Assembly: GCA_036337015.1 (NCBI GenBank)
Contig: JAYZEZ010000007.1
Location: 1 to 64,000 of the forward strand
DNA from: Casp-alpha2 sp036337015
GTDB taxonomy: Bacteria > Pseudomonadota > Alphaproteobacteria > Rhodospirillales > Casp-alpha2
Length of the DNA stretch: 64,000 nucleotides
Direction of reading: 5' to 3'
Under the pieces are notes generated by a model. The model did not search any database, was not told the DNA's origin, and saw only the letters and a list, made by a program, of their open reading frames with translations. Below are positions 8,680-17,920 of this stretch, in pieces (positions within the stretch are counted from its first letter, which is position 1; each line of letters opens with the position of its first letter). A program made the translations under genes and the position numbers.

Positions 8680-11010
8680 ATGTCATTGTTTGGCGCATTA
8701 AGTTCCGGAGTTTCTGGTCTTTCAGCACAGTCAAGCGCAATTGGTGCGATTTCAGATAACATTACAAACGTCAGCACGATTGGCTATAAAAACACCACTG
8801 TAGATTTCCAAACTCTTGTGACAAAGCAAACTTCCTCGTCCATGTATTCCGCTGGTGGTGTGCAATCAAAACCTAGACAAGATGCCGGCATACAAGGTTT
8901 GCTAGCATCAACCTCATCGGCCACCGACGTAGCCATCTCTGGAAGCGGATTCTTCGTCGTCAACGGAGCATCAGAGCCTTCTATTACAGATGAATTCCTC
9001 TTTACTCGATCTGGTTCGTTTTTCCAGGACAATGATGGCTACTTACGAAATACCTCAGGCTTCTTCTTACAAGCCTGGCCAACAGATCCTACCGGAAAAG
9101 TAATCCCTGCAAATACAAATCTTACTGTTCCAAACCAGAATGTAATTTCATCAGACTTTCTTACAACAGTTAACCTCAACCGCGTTGGTGGAACAGCATC
9201 ATCAACTAGCAAAATTTCAATTGGCGCCAACTTGCCAACAAATGACACCAAAGGAACAACGAGAAAGACTGACGTGCAGTTTTTTGACACGCTTGGTAAC
9301 GCAACGACGATGAATATTATCAACACCAAGTCTGGCGTCGATAACGAGTGGGAAATGAGCATTGCTCCACCACCCGGCACTAGCACAATTTCCCTTCAGG
9401 ATTCGGCTAGTTTGGTTTATGGATCACAAGGACAGTTGGAATTTCAGGCACGCCCAGCTGATACAGCTAATGTCAAAATCGACGATATCACTTATGAATT
9501 TGATAATACTAGCATCTCTTTTACAGCGGGTCAGACCACAACTGTCACCGGAACGAATACGATCACAGCAGGTGGCGGGTCAGAATTTAGTGTGTTTAAG
9601 GCCGGAGATAAAATAACACTCAGTGGCTCAGCTCAAGCAGCTAATAACACTACGCACACAATAGCCTCAATTAACGCAGCAGGAACCGTCATCACCATAG
9701 TTGGAACAGGCTTGACAAACCAAGCTACCGAGGCTGCAGGCACAGTTACCTTCACTTACGCCGGCTTCACAGAAACAGCAACAAGAAAGAGAGTTGATGT
9801 AGCTAATAATACTACCACGGCACAGGATGTTAACTCTCTCCTCACTGCTATTAATACACATGATTCAAATTACGACACGATTAATAACAGGGCTAAGTTA
9901 GATGTAGGAAATCCAACAACAATAATATTTACAGAAGATGGATCTGAAAAAATTGCAATAGATCCTACAGGGCTGTTGACAACATCTGGAACGCCAGCAG
10001 CAAAGCAAGACAAGTCATTTAATATAGATAAGCTGAATGCAAAATATTCGAAATCCAATCAAATTACATTCACTGCAGCGGCTGCCAATGGTGAAAGCGT
10101 CATTATTAACGGCACCACCTACACTTTTAACTCAAATGAAGCAACTGCTAGTGGATTTGATAATGACACAACTATTCGAATCGACTCTATCGCCAACATG
10201 ATCCAAGATTTAGAGCAATCTATAGAAGCAAATGATGCAAGTTTCCCCAGTGGAGGCTCAGGACTTAGGCGACGTGAACAGGACAACTCTGGCGTCGTTG
10301 ACACCCTCGTCCTCCCGACTCTCGACACTGGTTCTTATAATGTTAAGTTCTCCACTGGATTTACCAATATTCCCAAAGAACCAGATGGAACGGCATCATA
10401 TACCGCTGGGACTAATACAGCTGTTACCTCTACAAATGCAATCACCTTCAATTCTGATGGTATTCCATCAAGCTTTAGTGTCACGCAACTGGAAATCCGC
10501 GGCTACACTAATGGTGCGGCAGACATGGACAGCGACCCGACTAATGCTAAAAAAATTGCACTTGACCTTGGAACAATTAACCAGGCTAACGGATTTACAC
10601 AATTTGGTGGTAGCTTTACCCCCTCCTTCATTACTCAGAACGGATCACAATTTGGAACATTTGCTGGTGTAACTATTAGTTCCGATGGGTTGGTAACAGC
10701 TCTATTCGATAATGGTGAAACACGTCCCGTTTATAAAATACCAGTTGCAACTTTTGTTAACCAAAATGATCTAGGTGGCCAATCAGGCAACATTTGGAAC
10801 TCAACGGAAGCTTCTGGAGACCCCACGCTTAGAAACCCTGATAATGGGCCTGCCGGTCAGGTTAACCAAGGTACACTTGAACAGTCAACCGTCGACATTG
10901 GCAGCGAATTTACAAAAATGATCGTTGTGCAACGCGCATTTTCAGCATCGGCTAAAATCATTACCACAGCAGATGAGATGCTTGAGGAACTACTAAGGAC
11001 TAAACGTTAA
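8680..11010 (+). CDS. flgE: Flagellar hook protein FlgE
   Basis: This 776-residue protein is the structural unit of the hook. The N-terminus has the flagellar rod/hook signature (SLFGALSSGVSGLSAQSSAI...NITNVSTIGYKNT); the C-terminus has the matching helix (SNVDIGSEFTKMIVVQRAF-like, ending ITTADEMLEELLRTK). It is longer than enteric FlgE (~400 residues); the extra length is a Thr/Ala/Gly-rich insertion in the outer domain at about residues 230-560. AAGGAG lies 9 bases before the ATG. It is the last gene of the fliK operon. The surface-exposed insertion is a possible glycosylation target given the adjacent GT41 genes, which is inference. Confidence 0.92.
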   Translation: MSLFGALSSGVSGLSAQSSAIGAISDNITNVSTIGYKNTTVDFQTLVTKQTSSSMYSAGGVQSKPRQDAGIQGLLASTSSATDVAISGSGFFVVNGASEPSITDEFLFTRSGSFFQDNDGYLRNTSGFFLQAWPTDPTGKVIPANTNLTVPNQNVISSDFLTTVNLNRVGGTASSTSKISIGANLPTNDTKGTTRKTDVQFFDTLGNATTMNIINTKSGVDNEWEMSIAPPPGTSTISLQDSASLVYGSQGQLEFQARPADTANVKIDDITYEFDNTSISFTAGQTTTVTGTNTITAGGGSEFSVFKAGDKITLSGSAQAANNTTHTIASINAAGTVITIVGTGLTNQATEAAGTVTFTYAGFTETATRKRVDVANNTTTAQDVNSLLTAINTHDSNYDTINNRAKLDVGNPTTIIFTEDGSEKIAIDPTGLLTTSGTPAAKQDKSFNIDKLNAKYSKSNQITFTAAAANGESVIINGTTYTFNSNEATASGFDNDTTIRIDSIANMIQDLEQSIEANDASFPSGGSGLRRREQDNSGVVDTLVLPTLDTGSYNVKFSTGFTNIPKEPDGTASYTAGTNTAVTSTNAITFNSDGIPSSFSVTQLEIRGYTNGAADMDSDPTNAKKIALDLGTINQANGFTQFGGSFTPSFITQNGSQFGTFAGVTISSDGLVTALFDNGETRPVYKIPVATFVNQNDLGGQSGNIWNSTEASGDPTLRNPDNGPAGQVNQGTLEQSTVDIGSEFTKMIVVQRAFSASAKIITTADEMLEELLRTKR

Positions 11011-11044
11011 GTTTTATTTTAACTACCCACGAACCCAACCCACC

Positions 11045-11082
11045 GGGCCCGGTATCGGCAATTAATCGCCTTTACCGGGTCC
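11045..11082 (+). terminator. GC-rich hairpin after flgE
   Basis: GGGCCCGGTA pairs with TACCGGGTCC across an 18-base interior that itself holds GGC...GCC. This is very GC-rich for such AT-rich surroundings. There is no T-run behind it, so it may be a factor-assisted terminator or a 3'-end stabiliser for the hook mRNA. Confidence 0.45.
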
Positions 11083-11165
11083 ACCCAATTAAGAATCTAG
11101 TGGACTTAGCTCTTTACCCTTTCTTTAAACAAAACGAATTAATGTTATTTAGCATGATTTATAAT

Positions 11166-11195
11166 TTGACGATTAGGTCATGGGGAAAATACAAA
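11166..11195 (+). promoter_or_regulatory. Possible sigma-70-type promoter for the GT41 pair
   Basis: TTGACG at 11166-11171 is followed after 18 bases by TACAAA at 11190-11195. This is 43 bases before the first GT41 start codon. No sigma-54 match was found in this gap, so the glycosyltransferases may be read separately from the hook operon. Confidence 0.3.
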
Positions 11196-11237
11196 TCAAC
11201 TTTCTTCTAAAATCCTAATAACAAAGGTCGTATTATT

Positions 11238-12971
11238 ATGAAAGGATTGGAGAACATCCAAAAAACTAATACAAAACAACAGTTTTCTCAGAATTCCACT
11301 ACTCTGACTACAGAAGAAATTTCACTTCTATTTACAAAAGCCGTTCAATTTCAGCAGTCTGGCCAACTGAAAGAAGCTGAAGCTCTATATAAAAAAATTC
11401 TATCTTTCAACCAAAACATAGCAGAAGTGCATTGCAATCTTGGAAGTGTTCAAGAAATACTTGAGGATTCACTTAAAAGTTATGAACGTGCTCTTTCAAT
11501 CAAGCCCGATTACGCTGATGCGCATATTAATAAGGGGAATATACTAACAGATCTCGGAAGATTAGATGAAGCCATTATCTCTTATAAAATTGCCCTTGAA
11601 ATTCACCCCCAATATGCAGAGGCAAAATGCAATCTAGGTGTTGCATTGCTTTCTATGAGACGGTTAGACGAAGCACTGTATTGTTTTAAAGGTGCACTTG
11701 CAGATAAACCTGATTACCGATTAGCCGCAAATAATTACCTCCATACTTTTCTCTACTTACAAGACGTTTCCAATGATGAGTTGTTCAATGTTTGTCAAAA
11801 AATAGCTAAAAATAGCAAACCTAAAATTAACCTCAAACCATTGCCCATAGCATGCCCAAAGCAGGAAGATCGTATTCGAATTGGATACATTTCTTCAGAT
11901 TTTCAAAAGCATCCTGTTGGGTACAACATCTTACCAATACTGTCTAATCATGACCGGCAAAAATATGAGATTTTTTGCTATGCGGAACTATCAAAACCAG
12001 ATTGCCTTACTAGTGAATTTCAAGAGCTTGCCGATCATTGGCGTGTCATCAACAACCGAACAGATAGTGAGGTCGCCGAAACCATGCGATCCGATGGCAT
12101 CCATATAGCGGTATTTCTAGGTGGTCATTTTGATGAAAACCGTCCAGAAATAGCGAATTATAATGCCGCTCCGGTGAATGTTGCGATGCATGGCGGCACA
12201 ACTACAGCCTTAGATTCAATGGACTACTGGCTTAGCGATGGCGTATTGCACCCTAAAGAAGAGAAGGATAAATCTGAAAGATTCACAGAAACAATTTGGC
12301 GGCTTCCTAATTTTTATAACTTTACAATTCCTAATGATGCTCCCGATATATCTCCCCTCCCAGCTAGCAAAAACGGCTATGTGACATTTGTATCTTTTAA
12401 CAAACCATGCAAGATAAACGACGACGTGCTGGATTTATGGTCTGGAGTACTACTTGCCGTACCCAACTCAAAATTAATTTTAAAGTTTCGCAACCACTTG
12501 GCCAACGCAGACTTAGCTGATCCTATTCGAACGCGGTTTAGAACAAACGGGATCACCGATGACCGTATCGAACTAATAAACTCGCTGGATGACTTTAATG
12601 AGCATCTAGCTAATTATCACCGTGGGGACATAGCACTTGACACCTTCCCCTTCTCTGGAGCCACAACAACTTTTCAAGCCCTATGGATGGGACTACCAGT
12701 GGTCTCACTTTATGGAAACCGCTTCATTAGCCGTATGGGGGCAAGTATCAGCCAACATATAGGACTAATAGAGCATCTTACCACTACTCCTGAGAATTAT
12801 ATAAATATCTGCACTAAGCTTGCACAGGATCTAGATCACCTCAGAAACCTTCGCCTAAATCTTCGTAATCGTATCTCAAATTCCCAACTATGCAACGGCC
12901 CTACTTATGCCCAAAACTTTGAGAATGCTTTGCAAGCTATGTGGGAAAATAGGAACAAAGCAAAAGACTAA
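11238..12971 (+). CDS. TPR glycosyltransferase of the OGT/SPINDLY type (GT41-like), copy 1
   Basis: This 577-residue protein has about four TPR units over residues ~30-165, ending with AAKCNLGVALLSM-type repeats. A GT41-like catalytic region follows from ~210: RIGYISSDFQKHPVG matches the first conserved block (catalytic-region His after SSDF), KPCKIN provides the lysine equivalent to the UDP-binding lysine of OGT, and DTFPFSGATTTFQALWMG aligns with the DT...G.TT...LW.G block. The usual VDLxGHT/GYPGT loops are altered (FLGGHFDEN, HGGTTTA). GT41 enzymes transfer a sugar to Ser/Thr of proteins in the cytoplasm. Its place between flgE and fliF suggests a flagellar target, but that is inference. 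Confidence 0.82.
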   Translation: MKGLENIQKTNTKQQFSQNSTTLTTEEISLLFTKAVQFQQSGQLKEAEALYKKILSFNQNIAEVHCNLGSVQEILEDSLKSYERALSIKPDYADAHINKGNILTDLGRLDEAIISYKIALEIHPQYAEAKCNLGVALLSMRRLDEALYCFKGALADKPDYRLAANNYLHTFLYLQDVSNDELFNVCQKIAKNSKPKINLKPLPIACPKQEDRIRIGYISSDFQKHPVGYNILPILSNHDRQKYEIFCYAELSKPDCLTSEFQELADHWRVINNRTDSEVAETMRSDGIHIAVFLGGHFDENRPEIANYNAAPVNVAMHGGTTTALDSMDYWLSDGVLHPKEEKDKSERFTETIWRLPNFYNFTIPNDAPDISPLPASKNGYVTFVSFNKPCKINDDVLDLWSGVLLAVPNSKLILKFRNHLANADLADPIRTRFRTNGITDDRIELINSLDDFNEHLANYHRGDIALDTFPFSGATTTFQALWMGLPVVSLYGNRFISRMGASISQHIGLIEHLTTTPENYINICTKLAQDLDHLRNLRLNLRNRISNSQLCNGPTYAQNFENALQAMWENRNKAKD

Positions 12972-13050
12972 GACTAGAAATTAATCTTACAACGACTATT
13001 ATATTGTTGGCACCAATTCTTGAAATCCACTTAATTAAGATTGCTTGATC

Positions 13051-15084
13051 ATGAACAGGGCAGAAAAACGCCGCAAAAATAAAATAACGGGAAAGGCTTT
13101 AAAAGAAGCTAAAACTCTTCCCCTTATTTTTAAAAAAGCAGTCGAACATCAAAAAAATAATAATCTTACAGAAGCGGAATCATTATATAAAAAAATACTA
13201 GAAATTAATTACAATTTACCGGAAGTACATTGCAATCTAGGAAGCATACAAAACATCCATGGCGATAACTTTGCAGCGGAAAAAAGTTTCCGTCATTCAA
13301 TCTCTTTAAAAGCTAATTACGCCGATGCACATGGAAACCTAGGCAATACTCTGATTGCTATGGGCCGCCTTAATGAAGCAATAGCTAGTTACAAAGAGGC
13401 GCTTATTCATAATCCGGAAGGAGCTAACTTGCATAATAGCCTGGGGACTGCCATGCAAAAACTTGGAAGACATAGCAATGCCATCCATCATTTTAAAATA
13501 GCACTCTCAATCACTCCTAATTTCGCTGAAGCTCTAAGTAATCTTGGCATCTCACTCAAAGAAATTGAATGCTTTGAAGAGGCCATTAAAAACTATGAGC
13601 GTGCTCTTTCAATCAAACCTGATTTTTCCGAGGCGCACAGCAATAAAGGAAATGTATTAAAGGACCTTGGGCAATTAGAAGAGGCAAGCAATTGCTATAA
13701 AAAAGCACTTGCAATTCGGCCAGACTATGCAGAAGCAAAATGCAATCTAGGTGGTGTCTTATTATCAATGGGACAGTTAGACGAGGCACTTAGCTGCTAT
13801 GAAGAGACACTCGAGCACAAACCAGATCACCCATTAGCCGCAAATAACTATTTACATACTGTGCTTTACAAACCAAGCATTTCTAATGATGAATTATTTA
13901 AAATTTACAGCAATTCAGCTAACAATAGAAAATCAAAAAATTATGTAAAGTCGTTGCCCATAACTTTCCCAAAGCTAGAAGAGCGAATTCGCATTGGATA
14001 TATATCCTCAGATTTTAGAGAACACCCACTAGGACGTAATGTCTTACCAATTTTCTCTAACCACGATAGAAAAAAATTTGAAATTTTTTGTTATGCTGAA
14101 TTATCAAAACCGGACCATCTCACTAATGAATTTCAAAAGCTCTCAGATCATTGGAGAATGATTAAAGGATTAACAAACTTTGAGGTTGCAGAAAAAATTA
14201 GCACCGATCAGATTCACGTGCTTGTATTTCTTGGTGGCCAATTTGATGAAAACCAACCTTCAATTGCAGCCATGCGCCTAGCAAATGTTCAAATTAGCTT
14301 ATTCGGTGGAACCACTACAGCGATAGAAAATATGGATTACTGGCTAACAGATAATATGCTTCATCCAGAAAATACGACAGAACAATTCACTGAAGAACTT
14401 TGGCACCTACCTACATTATTCAACTATCCCACCCCTAAAGGTGCACCAGCAATAAATCTGCTCCCAGCAAGTAAAAACGGTTATGTGACGTTTGCATCTT
14501 TTAATAAGCCGTGCAAGATGAATAACGACGTACTAGATTTGTGGTCTGAAGTTTTAAATGGGGTACCAAATTCCAAGTTAAATTTAAAATTTATCAATTT
14601 CTTTTCTACTCGAACCATTTCAAATCGAATCTTAGACCGATTTAAGAAAAATAACGTTTCATTAGATCGTATTAACCTAATAAGTGAAAAGGAAAGTTTT
14701 TATGATCACCTAGCAAGGTATAATCAAGTTGATATTGCGTTAGACACGTTCCCGTTTTCTGGTGCTACGACAACATTCCAAGCTTTATGGATGGGAGTTC
14801 CTGTCATATCTCTTTTAGGTGATCGTTTTATAACACGTATGGGAGGAAGTATAACTGCTCAAATTGGACTAAACCATGTTCTTGCAGATACTCCTAAAGA
14901 ATTCTTTTCACATGCTACTTCTCTAGCGACAAATATTAATTACCTACAAGAATTAAGGAGCTCATTAAGAAAAAAAATTAGTAATTCCTTATTATGTGAT
15001 GGAATTACTTATACGCAAAACCTAGAAACTGCATACCAGAAGATGTTAACAAAAAAACTAAAACACAGATATAAATTACAATAA
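13051..15084 (+). CDS. TPR glycosyltransferase of the OGT/SPINDLY type (GT41-like), copy 2
   Basis: This paralogue of the preceding gene has ~677 residues from the ATG at 13051; an in-frame TTG lies two codons upstream. It has about six TPR units (residues ~35-265), more than copy 1. The catalytic blocks match copy 1 almost word for word: RIGYISSDFREHPLG, SFNKPCKMNNDVLDLW and DTFPFSGATTTFQALWMG. The two genes share long stretches of near-identical DNA, for example in the last TPR and the catalytic core, so they arose by tandem duplication. The gap between them is 79 bases. Different TPR lengths suggest the two copies recognise different protein partners. Confidence 0.82.
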   Translation: MNRAEKRRKNKITGKALKEAKTLPLIFKKAVEHQKNNNLTEAESLYKKILEINYNLPEVHCNLGSIQNIHGDNFAAEKSFRHSISLKANYADAHGNLGNTLIAMGRLNEAIASYKEALIHNPEGANLHNSLGTAMQKLGRHSNAIHHFKIALSITPNFAEALSNLGISLKEIECFEEAIKNYERALSIKPDFSEAHSNKGNVLKDLGQLEEASNCYKKALAIRPDYAEAKCNLGGVLLSMGQLDEALSCYEETLEHKPDHPLAANNYLHTVLYKPSISNDELFKIYSNSANNRKSKNYVKSLPITFPKLEERIRIGYISSDFREHPLGRNVLPIFSNHDRKKFEIFCYAELSKPDHLTNEFQKLSDHWRMIKGLTNFEVAEKISTDQIHVLVFLGGQFDENQPSIAAMRLANVQISLFGGTTTAIENMDYWLTDNMLHPENTTEQFTEELWHLPTLFNYPTPKGAPAINLLPASKNGYVTFASFNKPCKMNNDVLDLWSEVLNGVPNSKLNLKFINFFSTRTISNRILDRFKKNNVSLDRINLISEKESFYDHLARYNQVDIALDTFPFSGATTTFQALWMGVPVISLLGDRFITRMGGSITAQIGLNHVLADTPKEFFSHATSLATNINYLQELRSSLRKKISNSLLCDGITYTQNLETAYQKMLTKKLKHRYKLQ

Positions 15085-15105
15085 ATAAAAAAAAATGTAT
15101 AGGTA

Positions 15106-15118
15106 GGCAATTTTTGCC
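15106..15118. promoter_or_regulatory. ftr-like palindrome upstream of fliF
   Basis: GGCAATTTTTGCC is a perfect 5+5 inverted repeat with a 3-base centre, the same motif as the two sites at 5778-5814. No sigma-54 promoter is seen between it and fliF. In Caulobacter, fliF is not RpoN dependent and FlbD acts there as a repressor; the same logic may apply here. Confidence 0.45.
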
Positions 15119-15242
15119 CACTTGTTAACCTCTTCTTCACAATCAAGGCACTAGCATCAGAAAATAATCGAAGTTAATCCTATCAAACTAGTTTTAAGGA
15201 TAGGGGTTCTTCAAAAATTAGTTTCTTAACGAGGAAAATTCA

Positions 15243-16886
15243 GTGGAAACACTTATTCTTGCTATTAAAAATCTTGGCCCTGCAAGGGTTGGGATCATTG
15301 GTGCCGTACTATTAACCTTTTTGGGCTTTCTAATCTTTTTGGTAATGCGATTAGGTTCACCATCTATGGTGCTACTTTATGGAGATTTAAGTTCTAGCGA
15401 TTCCTCACAAATGATTAGCAAGTTACAAAGTATGGGCGTTCCTTATGAGCTAAAAAAGAACGGAACTCAGGTTCTTGTACCTAGTGATAGAGCACTTAAA
15501 TTGCGAATTACATTAGCAGAACAAGGCGTTCCTTCTGGAGGATCCTTAGGATATGAACTTTTTGATGAGCAAGATTCAATTGGCAATACAAATTTCGTAC
15601 AAAATGTAAATTTGGTTCGTGCATTAGAAGGAGAATTAAGCCGAACAATCCAAACTCTAGGTAAAGTTCGTGCTGCACGTGTTCATTTAGTATTACCAAA
15701 ACGTGAGCTGTTTAGTCGCGAAAAACAGCAACCTAGTGCCTCAATTACACTAAAAACTTCAGGTCAATTAGATATCGAACAAGTTGCCGCTATTCAACAT
15801 TTGGTTGCTGCTGCCGTTCCGGCGCTTGAGCCCACCCGTGTATCAATTGTTGACAGCAGGGGCAAACTTTTAGCACGCGGATTCGAGGATGATCCCGCTA
15901 CTTCTTTAACACAAAGAGCAGAAGAACAGCGTCGCAAGTTTGAATCTCGGATGGGACGAACGATCGAGCAACTCCTGGAGAAAACTGTCGGAAATGGAAA
16001 GGTCCGGGCTGAAGTCAAGGCTGACATGGACTTTGATCGCATTAGCACTGTAAACGAAAAATACAATCCTGACGGACAAGTAGTCAGGTCAACACAATCA
16101 ATAGAAGAATCTAACAATTCTCGGGATACAGAAGGAACACAGCCTGTTACAGTGGGCACCAATCTTCCGGATCCCAACGCTGCTGGTAGCTCAGTATCAA
16201 GTACAACCGATCAAAATCGAGCGGAAGAAACTGTTAATTTTGAAATTTCAAAGCAAACTATTAATCACGTTCGTGAAGCAGGTATTGTCAAACGCTTATC
16301 AGTGGCTGTATTGATAGACGGCATACGTGGTATTGATGAAGATGGTCAGCCCACATATGAGCCACGACAAAAAACCGAAATGGAGCTTTTAGCGACTCTG
16401 GTTCGTGGTGCAATTGGTTATAACGCTGATCGTGGCGATACCGTTGAAGTTATAAATATGGAATTCGCAGATTGGCTTGACGATACAGAGGGGATGGGTC
16501 CGTTTTTTGGAATTGATAAAAACGACTTATTACACATGGCAGAAGTCATAGTTCTATCAATTGTTGCTGTCTTAGTTATCTTGCTGGTTGTCCGCCCCTT
16601 AGTTTCAAGAGCTTTTGATACAATTTCACCGGTGGCAGCAATGGGCGAACGCCTACTTACTGACGAAGCAGGAGCACCTTTAGCTCTTCCAGGTGAGGAT
16701 GATGTCGAAGAAGAACCCGAAGAACTAATAGACATTGACCGTGTTGAAGGTCGAGTAAGATCATCTTCTGCTAAACAAATTGGTGACTTTGTAGATAAAT
16801 ATCCAGAAGAAGCACTTGGTATTATCCGTGGCTGGATGCATCAAGGCACCGTCGCAGATAAACAAAAACAACAGGCTCAGAAATAA
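15243..16886 (+). CDS. fliF: Flagellar MS-ring protein FliF
   Basis: This 547-residue protein starts with GTG after a weak GAGG. It has two membrane spans, at about residues 20-40 and 430-455, flanking the periplasmic YscJ/FliF-type ring-building domains (LPSDRALKLRITLAEQGVP, ALEGELSRTIQTLGKVRAARVHLVLP). The acidic C-terminal tail after the second span binds FliG. FliF forms the inner-membrane ring on which the motor is built. It is first in a tight operon with fliG, fliH, fliN, motA, flbD and flhA. The length is normal for the family. Confidence 0.95.
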   Translation: METLILAIKNLGPARVGIIGAVLLTFLGFLIFLVMRLGSPSMVLLYGDLSSSDSSQMISKLQSMGVPYELKKNGTQVLVPSDRALKLRITLAEQGVPSGGSLGYELFDEQDSIGNTNFVQNVNLVRALEGELSRTIQTLGKVRAARVHLVLPKRELFSREKQQPSASITLKTSGQLDIEQVAAIQHLVAAAVPALEPTRVSIVDSRGKLLARGFEDDPATSLTQRAEEQRRKFESRMGRTIEQLLEKTVGNGKVRAEVKADMDFDRISTVNEKYNPDGQVVRSTQSIEESNNSRDTEGTQPVTVGTNLPDPNAAGSSVSSTTDQNRAEETVNFEISKQTINHVREAGIVKRLSVAVLIDGIRGIDEDGQPTYEPRQKTEMELLATLVRGAIGYNADRGDTVEVINMEFADWLDDTEGMGPFFGIDKNDLLHMAEVIVLSIVAVLVILLVVRPLVSRAFDTISPVAAMGERLLTDEAGAPLALPGEDDVEEEPEELIDIDRVEGRVRSSSAKQIGDFVDKYPEEALGIIRGWMHQGTVADKQKQQAQK

Positions 16887-16898
16887 GGAGGGTTTTTT

Positions 16899-17906
16899 AT
16901 GGCCGACGATTTCGAAACACTTACTGGCCCCCAGAAAGCTGGCCTGTTCCTATTATCGATAGGACCGGAACAATCAGCTTCTCTATTTGAACGTATGGAC
17001 GATGATGAAATTCGCGACCTATCGGCCGCAATGTCTACGCTAGGATCTATGTCATCAGATGTTGTAGAACGCTTATTTAAAGAATTTGCTGACTTATTAT
17101 CTGGCACCGGCGGACTAGTTGGTGACTATTCAACTGCTGAGAGACTCCTTGCTGGCGCACTTGACGAAGAACGAGCTGCTATGTTCATGGAAGACACCCG
17201 GGGACCTGCTGGGCGAACCACCTGGGACAAGTTAGCAAATGTTAATGAAGAAGTACTTGCCAATTATTTGCGAAATGAATACCCGCAAACAGTAGCGGTT
17301 GTTCTGTCGAAAATCAAAACAGAACATGCATCTAAAGTACTAGGTGTATTACCAGAAAATTTCTCTCTTGAAGTGATTTTGCGCATGTTACGTATGGAGG
17401 CCGTGCAAAAAGAAGTCGTAAATCAAGTCGAACGCACACTAAGGTCTGAATTTATGAGCAATCTAGCTAGTGCAACCCGACGTGACAGTCATGAACACAT
17501 GGCTGAAATATTTAATAACTTAGATCGTAATACTGAAGGCCGATTTATGACCGCACTGGATGAACGTAATAAGGATAGTGCCGACAGAATTCGAGAATTA
17601 ATGTTTACTTTTGATGACCTTGCCCGTTTGGACAATGCAGCCGTTCAAGTCTTACTACGACAAGTAGAAAAAGATCAGCTTGGTATGGCTCTTAAAGGAG
17701 CTTCCGATGAAATCAAAGATCTGTTCTTTAGCAATATGTCTCAAAGGGCAGGCAAGATGATGAAAGAAGATATGGAGGCTCTAGGCGCAGTCCGCCTCAA
17801 AGATGTAGACGAATCACAAGCTGCAGTGGTTAATACTGCCAAAACCCTAGCCGATAGCGGAGAGATTGTCATATCGCACGGGGCAGCTGATGAGCTAATT
17901 TACTAA
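16899..17906 (+). CDS. fliG: Flagellar motor switch protein FliG
   Basis: This 335-residue protein has the FliG layout: an N-terminal FliF-binding domain (GPQKAGLFLLSIGPEQSASL), a middle domain with NEYPQTVAVVLSKI and a C-terminal domain with the charged torque helix (FTFDDLARLDNAAVQVLLRQ). It forms the rotor face touched by MotA. AAGGAGGG lies 10 bases before the ATG and the gap to fliF is 12 bases. Confidence 0.95.
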   Translation: MADDFETLTGPQKAGLFLLSIGPEQSASLFERMDDDEIRDLSAAMSTLGSMSSDVVERLFKEFADLLSGTGGLVGDYSTAERLLAGALDEERAAMFMEDTRGPAGRTTWDKLANVNEEVLANYLRNEYPQTVAVVLSKIKTEHASKVLGVLPENFSLEVILRMLRMEAVQKEVVNQVERTLRSEFMSNLASATRRDSHEHMAEIFNNLDRNTEGRFMTALDERNKDSADRIRELMFTFDDLARLDNAAVQVLLRQVEKDQLGMALKGASDEIKDLFFSNMSQRAGKMMKEDMEALGAVRLKDVDESQAAVVNTAKTLADSGEIVISHGAADELIY

Positions 17907-17920
17907 GGCCGAAAATTTCA

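Noticed and set aside
8784..10058. Several minus-strand ORFs inside flgE
   Set aside because: They are antisense to a clear hook protein and show no protein family features.
15085..15242. Sigma-54 promoter before fliF
   Set aside because: The best candidate near AAGGCACTAGCATCAGA has AG where GC is required.
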